A DNA stretch of 64,000 nt from Flavobacterium hercynium (GTDB taxonomy: Bacteria; Bacteroidota; Bacteroidia; Flavobacteriales; Flavobacteriaceae), in the NCBI RefSeq assembly GCF_002217285.1, contig NZ_MUGW01000025.1:141905-205904 (forward strand). Reading direction: 5' to 3'. The notes below the pieces were generated by a model. It searched no databases and had not been told where the DNA came from. It saw only the letters and a program-made list of their open reading frames with translations. Position numbers and translations under genes: made by a program. Shown here piece by piece: positions 1-9,311 of this stretch (position 1 is the first letter of the stretch; the number at the start of each line of letters is the position of its first letter).

Positions 1-1532
1 CTACTTAATACGCTTGCCTCACCACCATATTTAAGATTTGCAATATTTTTAATCAGTTGCTCACCCGGGTTTTTACTTTTTAAAGGATCATTAAATTCAT
101 CGCTCAATAAGTTACTGATTTCTGTAATCGAAACATCAAGTAATTCCTGTAAACCTTTTTCAATATTACTTGTTGTTTCACTTATCCAGCTATCTATGGT
201 AGCCGGCGGTACTAAAGTACTATTAACATTATTTTCATCTGTAAGTGTAATTGATGGCGGCAAAACATGGACTCTTCCAAGTAATCCATCTGATTTTTTT
301 AATTCAGTCCATTTATTTTGTATTGCTATTGATAATGAACCAAGTAAAGCCTCTGCATTTGCCACGCCCATCAATTCAAGTATTTGATAACCGGATTTAT
401 TAGGGTAACCTGAATTAACAGAGGCTTTTGGTATTGAGTGATTACCTAGTGCTGAAAGCGTTCTTAAGAAAACTGCGTTATCTCTCACTTGAGGATTTTC
501 TATATGAGTTCTTTTATCTTTCGGTGCAATATTACTGCCAACACTTGCAGTACTTCCATATCCAATTATATAATCCTCTGCTCCCCAGCTTTTTTCATTC
601 CCATTAGAAATACTTTCAGCAGTAGTCATAACATTTTTCAGTCCTCCATTTGTACGCATTTGGCGCTCTAATTCAGTTTTAAAATTACCAGGCGGAACAA
701 AATCATTATGCTGAATAAGAGCAGCTGCCAGTTTACTTGGCTCTGAACTCATTGTCCAGCCTTTTCCAGGATTAGTGGAAAAAAAAACATCCTTCCTTAC
801 TACATTTATTTTGGGTTTACTATGAGATTCTCCTACAATTACAGAAGAGACCTTTTGCATCACAGTTTGTTGCGCTGGAGGTGTATCATTAAGTTTTTTC
901 TTGAGCTGTACTTTATCTTTTGTAATTAACTCGCCAGCGCTTTGAGATTTTATTCCCATTAGATCTGCCTCATTTTCTAATCCTGTATCATCATTAACAC
1001 TGACTTCTCCTTTCATTTGAACAGTAGGTTTTACTCGACCTTGTTTTTGCTGTACAACATGCCATGCTTCATGAGGAAGATATTTTTCCTGCCCGGTGGA
1101 TAGATGAATATCTGTTCCCTGAGCATAGGCGTGTGCATGCAACTGAGCAGGTTTATCAGAATTGTAATGCACATTTACATCACTCATTGAGTAACCAGAG
1201 AGATTTTCAATACCGTTTTTTAAATTATCAGGTAAACCTGTCTTGTTTTCTTCTTTTTCAACTGGTTCAAACTTCCCTTGCAATGTTTCTTGTATATCTT
1301 TTTTTTGTTGAACTGTTTGAGAATTAAAATTATTAGCTATATCCTGAAGATTCTTGAGTTGCTTGACACGCGGACTATTGTTAATTGTTTCTTGTAATCT
1401 CCTTTGCGCAATATCTTCAGGTCTGTTGTTTACAAGCTCAAAAGAAGATGCTCCATTGCTTTGCTGCTTTGGTACACTGCTGGCAGCAGCTTTACTTTCA
1501 TTCTCCAATGTTTTTTCTACGCGTGTATTCAT
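1..1532 (-). CDS. DUF4157 (eCIS-core domain) protein, 3' end outside window
   Basis: An open frame begins at ATG 1532 and runs through the left edge without a stop (about 510 codons visible). The first 110 residues are Gln/Asn/Glu-rich and look disordered. Residues about 110-170 hold the DUF4157 signature, with HAYAQGTDIHL followed by LPHEAWHVVQQKQG (HEAWH at 154-158), a zincin-like HExxH. The family is known from extracellular contractile injection system loci and from polymorphic toxin-like proteins with variable C-termini. The remaining 340 residues match nothing I recognise and the true C-terminus is missing. There is no signal peptide. The gene stands alone, with a 408-bp gap on its upstream side. 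A toxin or effector role is inferred from the family only. Confidence 0.8.
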   Translation of the reverse strand, partial: MNTRVEKTLENESKAAASSVPKQQSNGASSFELVNNRPEDIAQRRLQETINNSPRVKQLKNLQDIANNFNSQTVQQKKDIQETLQGKFEPVEKEENKTGLPDNLKNGIENLSGYSMSDVNVHYNSDKPAQLHAHAYAQGTDIHLSTGQEKYLPHEAWHVVQQKQGRVKPTVQMKGEVSVNDDTGLENEADLMGIKSQSAGELITKDKVQLKKKLNDTPPAQQTVMQKVSSVIVGESHSKPKINVVRKDVFFSTNPGKGWTMSSEPSKLAAALIQHNDFVPPGNFKTELERQMRTNGGLKNVMTTAESISNGNEKSWGAEDYIIGYGSTASVGSNIAPKDKRTHIENPQVRDNAVFLRTLSALGNHSIPKASVNSGYPNKSGYQILELMGVANAEALLGSLSIAIQNKWTELKKSDGLLGRVHVLPPSITLTDENNVNSTLVPPATIDSWISETTSNIEKGLQELLDVSITEISNLLSDEFNDPLKSKNPGEQLIKNIANLKYGGEASVLS

Positions 1533-1940
1533 TGTATAATGTTATCTTTAAATTAATTATATATGACAAAATCGCTAAAATTCTATTTATTTATGGATAC
1601 TATATATTGAAAAAGCAATTAAAATAAATGCCAAATAGCTACTTAACAAAAAATCAAATTGATTTATAATTTATTAAGATACTAAAAGTATAAAATAGTA
1701 TTCTAATTTTAACAAGTATATATACCTTTTTTTGTTTTAATAAAGGAGAGTCTATGAAAAATAAATATATTTGAGTTAAATTTCGATTTTCACCTTATTA
1801 GAAAGTATAAGAACCTATTAAAAACTATTTAGTGCAGTTTACAATTTTTAAGAAAATAATAAATCCATTAAAATATCTAATTCAAAAAAATCACACGAAC
1901 GAACTAACGATTCATAATTCATAACTAAATCAAAAATATT
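1533..1940. other. Intergenic region, no gene seen
   Basis: This AT-rich divergent spacer lies between the DUF4157 gene (minus) and the DUF4861 gene (plus). A six-codon ATG frame after an AAAGGAGAG-like sequence near 1754 is too short to call. I see no RNA structure or clear repeat. Confidence 0.5.
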
Positions 1941-3110
1941 TTGAAAAAACACCTTTTACTAACCGCCCTCCTGGCAAGTAGTTTTGCTGTTCAGTCTCAA
2001 ACCAAAACAATCACTGTAACCAATTCTCTTGCTATCGACCGTGAATTCGAAACTATAGAACTTACCAAAAAATCTTTAGGATTACCTGCCACAGTAAAAC
2101 TGGAGAACTATGCTGTTAAAGAAGCAAAAAATGATGTAGTACTAGAAACTCAGGCTGTCGACAATGATGGTGATGGCATTATGGACGTACTTTTGTTTCA
2201 ACCAAAAATAAGTGCTTCTTCGCAAAAAGATTTCGAAATTGTATTAACTCCAAATACTGCAGTTTCTCAGGATATAAAATGCTATTCACGCTTTGTTCCG
2301 GAACGCACAGACGATTATGCATGGGAAAACAATAAAGTTGCTTTTAGAACTTATGGTCCTGTAGCACAAAAAATGGTTGAAGACAAAATTGAAGGCGGAA
2401 CACTAACCAGCGGTATTGACGCCTGGCTAAAAAGAGTTGAATATCCGATCATTAATAAATGGTACGAAAAAATGACCTCAGGAAAAGGAACCTACCACAA
2501 AGATACTGGTGAAGGACTTGATAATTATGCTGTTGGAGATAGTCGCGGAATTGGTGGAATTGCCGTAAAAATCGATAACAAATATTATTTTTCTAAAAAT
2601 TTCATAAGCTGGAAAACGATTACTTCGGGTCCTATCAGAACCAGTTTTGTTTTAACCTATGCCGATTGGGATGCTAATGGTAATAAAATAACCGAATCAA
2701 AACACATTAGCCTTGATTACGGAAGCTATCTTTCACGCTTTGAAATAGCCATTACAGGCGCAAAAACAATCTCTGCCGGGATAACACTTCATGATAAAAA
2801 AGGACAAACAGGAAACAATATCAAAGAAGGTTGGCTAAGCTATTGGGAACCTCTGGATGATTCTGAATTGGGTACCGGAATTGTTGCTTCAAAAGGAACA
2901 ATGCCTACTTTTGATAACTATGTTACCGAACAAAAAGAACTTAGTAATTTATACGGAAACATTATTGTAAAAAACAATAAGGCGGTTTATTATGCCGGTT
3001 TTGGATGGAAAAAAGGAAGTCCGTTTCAGACCAAACAGGAATGGGAAGCTTATTTAAGTACTTTTGCCAGTAAAATCAATAATCCGCTTAGCGTGAAGAT
3101 TAAAAAATGA
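1941..3110 (+). CDS. DUF4861 family secreted protein
   Basis: This 389-residue protein has a Sec signal peptide (MKKHLLLTALLASSFAVQSQ) followed by a DUF4861 domain over almost the whole length. The start is TTG at 1941: an in-frame TAA lies at 1926-1928 and no ATG is available. DUF4861 proteins are common in pectin, rhamnogalacturonan and other uronate PULs, but their chemistry is not settled. A second member lies in the PUL at 35660-36625. The next gene, a YhcH-like protein, starts 54 bp downstream on the same strand, so the two probably form an operon for uronate-containing sugars. The family call is firm. The substrate is inferred from context. Confidence 0.85.
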   Translation: MKKHLLLTALLASSFAVQSQTKTITVTNSLAIDREFETIELTKKSLGLPATVKLENYAVKEAKNDVVLETQAVDNDGDGIMDVLLFQPKISASSQKDFEIVLTPNTAVSQDIKCYSRFVPERTDDYAWENNKVAFRTYGPVAQKMVEDKIEGGTLTSGIDAWLKRVEYPIINKWYEKMTSGKGTYHKDTGEGLDNYAVGDSRGIGGIAVKIDNKYYFSKNFISWKTITSGPIRTSFVLTYADWDANGNKITESKHISLDYGSYLSRFEIAITGAKTISAGITLHDKKGQTGNNIKEGWLSYWEPLDDSELGTGIVASKGTMPTFDNYVTEQKELSNLYGNIIVKNNKAVYYAGFGWKKGSPFQTKQEWEAYLSTFASKINNPLSVKIKK

Positions 3111-3164
3111 TTTTCTTTACCCTTTAAAATTCAAAATCAATAACTAAAAACAAAATAGAATAAG

Positions 3165-3614
3165 ATGATCGTAGATTCATTACACAATGCTTCAAAATAT
3201 TACAGCTTACATCCCAACTTCAAAAAAGCTTTTGATTACGTAAACCAAAATGACATTTCTCAGCTCGAAGACGGTGCCATTGAAATAGGTGAAGGTTTAA
3301 AACTTATTGCCATTTCAGGTCAAGGCTCGACTAAAGAAGAAAGTATTAAGGGGTTTGAATGTCATGATAAAAACATTGATATTCAAATTTCGATACAAGG
3401 ACCTGAAACATTTGCATGGAAACCAAGAGAAAAATGCGTCAATCCAAACGGAACTTACAGCGACGAAAGAGACGTTCGTTTTTTTCATGACAAACCAGAT
3501 ACATTTTTTGAATTACAGGAAAAACAATTCGCTATTCTTTTCCCGGAAGACGTTCACTCTGCAATGATCGGTGAAGGAGCGCTTAGAAAAATTGTGATTA
3601 AAGTTGCGGTTTAA
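3165..3614 (+). CDS. YhcH/YjgK/YiaL family protein (DUF386)
   Basis: The 149 residues have the usual length of this cupin-like family. It has no signal peptide and is cytosolic. Recognisable blocks are FECHDKNIDIQISIQGPE, with the metal-site-like H and E residues, and FAILFPEDVHSAMIGEG near the C-terminus. Family members (EbgC, YiaL, NanQ) are associated with sugar anomerisation or isomerisation. Its position between a DUF4861 protein and a sugar-acid type SDR suggests it handles a uronate or its anomer. No direct substrate evidence is visible. Confidence 0.88.
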   Translation: MIVDSLHNASKYYSLHPNFKKAFDYVNQNDISQLEDGAIEIGEGLKLIAISGQGSTKEESIKGFECHDKNIDIQISIQGPETFAWKPREKCVNPNGTYSDERDVRFFHDKPDTFFELQEKQFAILFPEDVHSAMIGEGALRKIVIKVAV

Positions 3615-3788
3615 TTTAATGATTGAAAGATTGAATAATTGAAAGATTCTAATGGGAAATTCTTAGTTCTTAGTTCTTTAAATTTTTCAATAATTAAATC
3701 TTTTAATTTAAAATAACAACGATCTAAGAAAGTCTAACGATCTAAAAATCTAAGAAGTCTAAAAAAGTCTAAGCAAGTCTAAAAAAAA
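3615..3788. repeat. Degenerate 7-8 bp periodic repeat array
   Basis: The spacer has three sections: GATTGAA-type units (3620-3655), TTCTTAG units in tandem (about 3660-3680), then GTCTAAG/ATCTAAA units running to the SDR start codon. The unit AAGCAAGTCTAA near 3771 recurs in inverse complement near 63880-63900. It may act as a loose transcript boundary, but no classic terminator is seen. Confidence 0.7.
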
Positions 3789-4601
3789 ATGAATTCAATA
3801 TTTAACTTAGAAGGAAAAATTGCCTTAATTACTGGTGGTGCTGGTGTGTTGGGAAGCAGTTTTGCTCATGTTCTTGCCAAGCATGGCGTTGTTACCGGAA
3901 TTGTTTCGCAATCAATAGATAAAGCAAATAAAATTGTTGCAGCAATAGAAAGCAATGGCGGAAAAGCTTTTGCAATACAGGCAAACGTATTAAAAAAAGA
4001 AGACCTTGAAAAAGCAAAATCTTTTATCATCGAAAAATACGGTCGGTTAGATATACTTATCAATGCTGCAGGAGGAAATATGCCGGGTGCAACGATTGCT
4101 CCTGATCAGGCTATTTATGATTTACAAGTAGAATCTTTGCAACAGGTAGTTGACCTTAATATTATTGGAACGATGTTACCTTCTCAGGTTTTCTCTGAAC
4201 TATTCGCTCAGCAAAAAGAAGGTATTATCATTAACATCTCTTCAGCAACGGCAGAAAGACCTTTAACAAGAGTAGTTGGTTATTCTGCCTCTAAAGCAGC
4301 GATTGATAATTTCACAAAGTGGATGTCGGTTGAACTGGCTACAAAATATGGCGAAGGAATCAGAGTAAATGCAATTTCTCCGGGCTTCTTTATTGGAGAA
4401 CAAAATAGGTCTTTATTACTTACTCCCGAAGGAAAACTAACACCACGAGGTGAAAAAATCATAGAATCTACTCCAATGAAAAGATTTGGAACTCCTGAAG
4501 ACATCGAAGGTACATTACTATTTTTATGTAGCGACATGTCTAAGTTTGTTACCGGAACGATTATTAAAATCGATGGAGGGTTTTCTGCCTCAAGCATCTA
4601 A
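3789..4601 (+). CDS. SDR family oxidoreductase, probable sugar-acid (D-mannonate-type) dehydrogenase
   Basis: This is a classical short-chain dehydrogenase of 270 residues. The cofactor motif is TGGAGVLG (residues 15-22), NAAGG follows at about 92, and the catalytic Ser...Tyr-x-x-x-Lys set is in the stretch ending YSASK (about 165). The C-terminal IDGG is typical of the family. The overall sequence resembles the SDR-type D-mannonate/fructuronate oxidoreductases seen with YhcH-like and uronate genes in Bacteroidota. The exact substrate cannot be read from sequence, and a KDG- or gluconate-type dehydrogenase is the alternative. It follows the YhcH-like gene after a 174-bp repeat-filled gap. Confidence 0.8.
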   Translation: MNSIFNLEGKIALITGGAGVLGSSFAHVLAKHGVVTGIVSQSIDKANKIVAAIESNGGKAFAIQANVLKKEDLEKAKSFIIEKYGRLDILINAAGGNMPGATIAPDQAIYDLQVESLQQVVDLNIIGTMLPSQVFSELFAQQKEGIIINISSATAERPLTRVVGYSASKAAIDNFTKWMSVELATKYGEGIRVNAISPGFFIGEQNRSLLLTPEGKLTPRGEKIIESTPMKRFGTPEDIEGTLLFLCSDMSKFVTGTIIKIDGGFSASSI

Positions 4602-4700
4602 TTAGCAACTTGAATTAATATACAAAAAAGAGCAGGAATTGTATGATTTCTCTTTATTATTCTCTTACTTTGTATGAACTCACAAAAAAAATTATATCAT

Positions 4701-5261
4701 ATGAAAAAATTTAGTTTACTGGCAATTACTTTATTACTTGCCTTTTCAGTTAATGCTCAAGACGTTAAATTTGCTCCGCTTGACGCTAGTCCGGTTGATA
4801 TTGCATATTTCCCAAATAAAGCAGTAAAATTCAAAAAAACAGATAATCCTTCACCTTCTGTCAAAGTTATCTATGCAAGACCTTCTGTTAAGGGACGTGA
4901 GATTTTTGGAAAATTAATTCCGTTTGGTGAAGTATGGCGCGTTGGTGCTAACGAAAATACAGAAATCAAATTCTACAAACCTGTTACGATCAATGGTGTT
5001 GCTGTTGCAGCGGGAACGTACAGCTTATTTGCTATTCCTGAAAAAGATAAATGGACAATCATTATCAACAAAGAACTTGATTTATGGGGCGGATACGCTT
5101 ACGATGAAAGTAAAGATGTTGTAAAAATCACGGTTCCGGTTAAACCTGTATCAGCAGTAATTGAAGCTTTGTCTATTGCTTTTACTTCTAAAGGTGATGT
5201 AACAAATTTGGTTATTGGATGGGACAAAACAACTGTTGAAGTACCGATCACTATTAAATAG
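4701..5261 (+). CDS. DUF2911 secreted protein
   Basis: I start this at the second in-frame ATG (4701), which gives a clean signal peptide, MKKFSLLAITLLLAFSVNAQ. Starting at 4674 adds nine hydrophilic residues before it. The mature part carries the DUF2911 hallmarks: KVIYARPSVKGREIFG, PFGEVWRVGANENTEI and AGTYSLFAIPEKDKWTIII. It is a periplasmic or secreted beta-rich protein of unknown function, widespread in Bacteroidota. It stands alone and ends at a strong bidirectional terminator. No functional tie to either neighbour is visible. Confidence 0.88.
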   Translation: MKKFSLLAITLLLAFSVNAQDVKFAPLDASPVDIAYFPNKAVKFKKTDNPSPSVKVIYARPSVKGREIFGKLIPFGEVWRVGANENTEIKFYKPVTINGVAVAAGTYSLFAIPEKDKWTIIINKELDLWGGYAYDESKDVVKITVPVKPVSAVIEALSIAFTSKGDVTNLVIGWDKTTVEVPITIK

Positions 5262-5283
5262 ATTTTTAGATTTTTAGATTCAC

Positions 5284-5311
5284 AAAAAAAACTCCTTGCG
5301 GAGTTTTTTTT
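5284..5311. terminator. Bidirectional intrinsic terminator
   Basis: AAAAAAAACTCC-TTGC-GGAGTTTTTTTT is a perfect 12-bp inverted repeat with T-tracts on both strands. It separates the convergent DUF2911 gene and the molybdenum hydroxylase operon. Confidence 0.9.
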
Positions 5312-5315
5312 GTTT

Positions 5316-7511
5316 TTATGCGATTGGTTCTAAAATTTTATCTAAAGTAATGGGCAGATTTCTAACTCGTTTTCCTGTGGCATTAAAAACGGCGTTTGCG
5401 ATTGCGGGTGCCATTCCTACTAAGGCCGTTTCACCAAGGCCTTTTGTTCCCATTGGATTACTGATAGGATCTTTTTTATTGACAAAAAATACTTCTTGTT
5501 TTTCTATATCTGCATTTACCGGTACATGATAATCGGCAAAATTATTATTTATCGGACGACCAAAACGGTGATCAATTTCTAATGATTCCATCAATCCCAT
5601 TCCAATACCGCCAACGGCTCCTCCGTACATTTGTCCCGCAGACGTTTTTTGGTTAATTACGGTTCCAATATCGGCACAGGAAACGACATGCGCCAATCTG
5701 ATTTTCCCCAAATTAGGATTTACCAACACTTTTACAAAATGTACAGAAAAAGAGTAAATAGAATATTTTTTGGCTTCTTCTGATCCTTTTGATTCATTCT
5801 CTACCGACAATTCATCTAATTGATTTGTGCCAAATAAAGCCTGAAGTGTTATTGTTTTTTTACTATCTTTTTTAGATGTAATCGTTCCGTTTGCAAAAGC
5901 AAGATCAGTAATAGGTACACCTTTAAAGGTTTTGTTTTCAGCAGCCAATCCCAAAGCTTTACTTACCAACAAATTACAAGCATCATGAACCGCAGATCCT
6001 ACGGAAGATGTTGTGGCAGAACCTCCTTGTGTTGGTCCTTTCGGAAGTCCGCTTCTACCCATTTCAATAACTACATTTTCAGAAGGTATTCCGGTTATTT
6101 CGGCTCCAATTGCAGTCATCATCGTTGCTGTTCCGGGTCCCATATCGTTTACACTACATTGCAATACCAAAGAACCATCTGCTGAAAATTTTGCTTTTAC
6201 CGCTGTAGCATTTCTAAAAGATCCAAAAGTTCCGGTTCCCATTCCGTATCCTACAAACCAATCTCCTTCTTTAACGGATCCAGGTTTATTTTTACGGTTT
6301 TTCCAGCCAATTCTTTCCATTCCGGCATCATAACATTCCAAAAGATATTTACTGCTCCATGGTTTGTTTAGTTCAGGATCTTTATCAGCGTGATTTTGTT
6401 TTCTAAAATCAATAGGATCTAAATTCAATTTATGCGCTAATTCATCTATAGCGCTTTCTAAAGCAAATGAACCTGTAGCTTCTCCCGGACCACGCATCCA
6501 GATAGGTGTACAAGTATCTGTTTCTACAATTTTGTAACGTGTAGAAACATTTGCACAATCGTACATAAAGCGTGACATGTTTACGGTAGCTTCTGTAAAA
6601 TCTTCATAGTTGGAAGTTTGTGCCACCGCTTCGTGTGTTAAACCGGTAAGCTTTCCTTCCTTGGTAGCTCCTAAACCCATTTTTTGAATGGTATACGGAC
6701 GTGATCCTACGTTGGTAAACATTTGCTCACGATGTAACACTAACTTTACAGGACGTCCAATCTTTTTGGATCCTATTAGCGCCGCAATTTCATAGGGCCA
6801 GGTATGCAATCCCATTCCGAATGCTCCACCCAGATATTCTGAGTGCACCTCAACATTTTCCGGTGCAATGCCAAAAACATTTCCAACACTTTTTCTAGTG
6901 CCTTCAACACCTTGACTTTTTGTGTATAAAATGGGTTTATTTCCTTCCCATTTAGCAATTATATTCGCTAATTCCATTGGATTATGAACTTCCGTCGGAA
7001 TGATATATTCTTCTTCTAAAAAAACTTCAGCATTTTTATAACCATCTTCAATACCACGATTATAATCTTTGGCACGTTCTGGAGTTTTTCCTTTCTCCTT
7101 TACTTTCTGAAGTTCTGTAGTATGTTCTTCTTTAAGGTATTCTGCTTTAATTAGACTTGCTGCATATTGCATACGCTCAAAAGTATCAGCAATCACTAAA
7201 GCAATAGGCTGATCGTAATAACGAATTGTATCGTCTTTGAAGATTTGAAGCGGCTGTCCTAAATTACCACGCTCCTTTGGATGCTCGTAACCAGCGGGTT
7301 TATCTACATTTAGGTGCGTAATTACAGCTAATACTCCCGGAGCCCACTCTGCTTTTTTAGTATCTATTGATTTAATACGTCCTTTTGCAATGGTACTTCC
7401 AACCAAAAAAGCATACGCCACATTTGGCGTTTTATACTCTGCCGAATAAGTAGCGGTTCCTGTAACTTTGGCAAATCCGTCAACTCTGTTTATATTACTT
7501 GTCTTGCTCAT
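5316..7511 (-). CDS. Xanthine dehydrogenase-family molybdopterin-binding subunit (PaoC/YagR-like)
   Basis: The 731 residues are the usual size of the large subunit of three-subunit periplasmic aldehyde-type oxidoreductases. Visible landmarks are the N-terminal RVDGFAKVTGTATYSAEY, the cofactor-binding GGAFGMGLHTWPYEIAAL region, GGSATTSSVGSAV, and C-terminal GTKGLGETALVGMAPAIANA, whose Glu corresponds to the catalytic base of the family. The downstream partner subunits are encoded just upstream in the same operon: FAD subunit 8 bp away, and the 2Fe-2S subunit before it. The substrate is probably an aldehyde or N-heterocycle but is not determined by the sequence. No own Tat signal is seen, so export would be with the signal-bearing 2Fe-2S partner. 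Confidence 0.92.
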   Translation of the reverse strand: MSKTSNINRVDGFAKVTGTATYSAEYKTPNVAYAFLVGSTIAKGRIKSIDTKKAEWAPGVLAVITHLNVDKPAGYEHPKERGNLGQPLQIFKDDTIRYYDQPIALVIADTFERMQYAASLIKAEYLKEEHTTELQKVKEKGKTPERAKDYNRGIEDGYKNAEVFLEEEYIIPTEVHNPMELANIIAKWEGNKPILYTKSQGVEGTRKSVGNVFGIAPENVEVHSEYLGGAFGMGLHTWPYEIAALIGSKKIGRPVKLVLHREQMFTNVGSRPYTIQKMGLGATKEGKLTGLTHEAVAQTSNYEDFTEATVNMSRFMYDCANVSTRYKIVETDTCTPIWMRGPGEATGSFALESAIDELAHKLNLDPIDFRKQNHADKDPELNKPWSSKYLLECYDAGMERIGWKNRKNKPGSVKEGDWFVGYGMGTGTFGSFRNATAVKAKFSADGSLVLQCSVNDMGPGTATMMTAIGAEITGIPSENVVIEMGRSGLPKGPTQGGSATTSSVGSAVHDACNLLVSKALGLAAENKTFKGVPITDLAFANGTITSKKDSKKTITLQALFGTNQLDELSVENESKGSEEAKKYSIYSFSVHFVKVLVNPNLGKIRLAHVVSCADIGTVINQKTSAGQMYGGAVGGIGMGLMESLEIDHRFGRPINNNFADYHVPVNADIEKQEVFFVNKKDPISNPMGTKGLGETALVGMAPAIANAVFNATGKRVRNLPITLDKILEPIA

Positions 7512-7519
7512 AATTTTAC

Positions 7520-8500
7520 TTATTTAGCGGCTGCTATCGTTAAGGCTTCTGTAATCGAGTTTGGTCCAAGAGTAAGTTTAAAATCATTATCACCGAAACT
7601 TCTGGCACCTTTCATGGCTAAAGTGGCTGCTTGTTTAAAAGTTGCTTCCGAAACTGTTTTGCCTTTTAGAAATTGTTCTGCTTCTAAAAGTCGCCACGGT
7701 TTATGCGCTACTCCGCCCATTGCTAGCCTTGCTTCACTTATAATATTGTTTTTGATGTCTAAACCTACCGCCACAGAAACTAATGCAAAAGCATAACTTG
7801 TTCTGTCACGTACTTTTAGATAATGAATGTTTTTAGTAAAATTATTATTCGGAATTTCAATTGAAGTGATGATTTCTTTGTTTTCCAGCGTATTATCTTT
7901 TTCAGGTGTATTTCCCGGAAGACGGTGAAAATCTGTAAACTTTATTTCTCTTTTCCCTTTTGGCCCTTCAACAAATACTTTTGCATCTAATGCCGCTAAA
8001 GCGATACACATATCACTAGGATGAACGGCAATACAACTATCTGAAGCTCCAAAAATGGCATGCATTCTGTTTGATCCTCCAATGGCTCCGCATCCGCTTT
8101 TAGGAACGCGTTTATTGCATGGCATATCAGTATTATAAAAATAAGAACAACGCGTACGCTGTAACATATTTCCTCCTACTGTAGCCATGTGCCTGATTTG
8201 TTGTGATGCTCCGGCTGCTAAAGCCAATGCCAATAATGGATATTTTTCTTTTATAACTTCATCTTCGGCAACCTGACTATTTTTAGCCAATGCGCCAATG
8301 GTTACTTTTCCGGTAAGAAATTCAATTTTCTTTAAATCAATACCGTTGATATCAATTAACTTGTCTGGAGCGACAACATTTTTTTTCATTAAATCCACCA
8401 AATTGGTACCACCGGCAATAAACGCGGCTGAACTTTCTTTAGCAATACTGGAAACGGCTGAATTTGAGGATAAGGCTCTGATTATTTGAAAGTTTTTCAT
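7520..8500 (-). CDS. FAD-binding subunit of molybdenum hydroxylase (PaoB/YagS-like)
   Basis: This is a 326-residue CO-dehydrogenase flavoprotein-type subunit. FAD-contact motifs are AGGTNLVDLMKK (about 29-40) and ATVGGNMLQRTRC (about 107). The latter continues into a Cys-rich stretch with CSYFYNTDMPCNKR and SGCGAIGG, which matches the segment holding an extra 4Fe-4S cluster in E. coli PaoB-type subunits. The C-terminal CO_deh_flav_C part follows. It overlaps the 2Fe-2S gene by 4 bp, indicating translational coupling, and lies 8 bp before the large subunit gene. Confidence 0.92.
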   Translation of the reverse strand: MKNFQIIRALSSNSAVSSIAKESSAAFIAGGTNLVDLMKKNVVAPDKLIDINGIDLKKIEFLTGKVTIGALAKNSQVAEDEVIKEKYPLLALALAAGASQQIRHMATVGGNMLQRTRCSYFYNTDMPCNKRVPKSGCGAIGGSNRMHAIFGASDSCIAVHPSDMCIALAALDAKVFVEGPKGKREIKFTDFHRLPGNTPEKDNTLENKEIITSIEIPNNNFTKNIHYLKVRDRTSYAFALVSVAVGLDIKNNIISEARLAMGGVAHKPWRLLEAEQFLKGKTVSEATFKQAATLAMKGARSFGDNDFKLTLGPNSITEALTIAAAK

Positions 8501-9138
8501 AGTGCTTTCCCTCCTTCCTTAACTTCTGTAATAGCATCTACGATATTATGATAAGCGCCGCATCTGCAAATGTTACCGCTCATATATTCTCTTATTTCTT
8601 CTCTGGAGTTGGCGTGACCTTCTTTTATACAGGCAATACCTGACATGATTTGTCCCGGCGTGCAATATCCACATTGAAAACCGTCATTTTTAATAAAAGC
8701 TTCCTGCATAGGATGTAGTTTCTTTCCTTTTGAAAGTCCTTCTATCGTAGTTACCTGTGCATTTTGCTGCATAGAAGCAAGTGATAAACATGACAAAATT
8801 CTAACACCATCTACATGTACAGTGCAAGCGCCGCATTGTCCGTGATCACAACCTTTTTTAGTACCGGTAAGGAATAATTGTTCTCTGAGTAAATCGAGCA
8901 ATGTAGTTCGGGGCTCAACATTTAAGTTATGTTTCGTACCGTTTACTTCTATAGAAAGCGGAACCGTTTCAAGGTATTCTGCAATCTTCTCATCCCATTT
9001 ATTTTCAGAAGCAAGCACAAAAGAAGGCGGTGCTAATGCAAATGCTGTTAAAAGGCTTGATTTCTTAATAAAGTCCCGACGTGACGAATTTGACTCCTCT
9101 TCGACTACTTTGCTCTTAATTGTTCTTTTTGCAGCCAT
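8497..9138 (-). CDS. 2Fe-2S subunit of molybdenum hydroxylase with Tat signal (PaoA/YagT-like)
   Basis: I place the start at ATG 9138 (MAAKRTIKSK...). An upstream ATG at 9207 would add 23 residues with no family counterpart. A twin-arginine signal, SSRRDFIKKSSLLTAFALA, lies near residues 18-37, so the holoenzyme is probably exported folded with its partners. Both cluster motifs are intact: CDHGQCGACTVHVDG for the plant-type 2Fe-2S site and CGYCTPGQ...CRCGAYHNI for the second site. It is the first gene of the three-gene operon. Confidence 0.92.
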   Translation of the reverse strand: MAAKRTIKSKVVEEESNSSRRDFIKKSSLLTAFALAPPSFVLASENKWDEKIAEYLETVPLSIEVNGTKHNLNVEPRTTLLDLLREQLFLTGTKKGCDHGQCGACTVHVDGVRILSCLSLASMQQNAQVTTIEGLSKGKKLHPMQEAFIKNDGFQCGYCTPGQIMSGIACIKEGHANSREEIREYMSGNICRCGAYHNIVDAITEVKEGGKAL

Positions 9139-9311
9139 GCATATTATCTTTAAATTTTGGAAAAAGTACATCTTACTCTCAACAAATTTAAGGAAGCTAC
9201 GCGACAAAAAGTTATAAAATTCACATATTTTGTCTTTACAAAACTTAATTTCCTTCTTAAAAACACAGTTTAATTTACAAATTGTACTTTTACTTTATCA
9301 ATTACTTAATC

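Noticed and set aside
196..1627. Several plus-strand frames of 60-87 codons at the left end
   Set aside because: They lie antisense to the DUF4157 gene, whose HEAWH motif and long uninterrupted frame show which strand is coding.
1741..1774. Leader-peptide-like frame of six codons after AAAGGAGAG
   Set aside because: Too short to support, and no attenuator hairpin follows before the DUF4861 gene.
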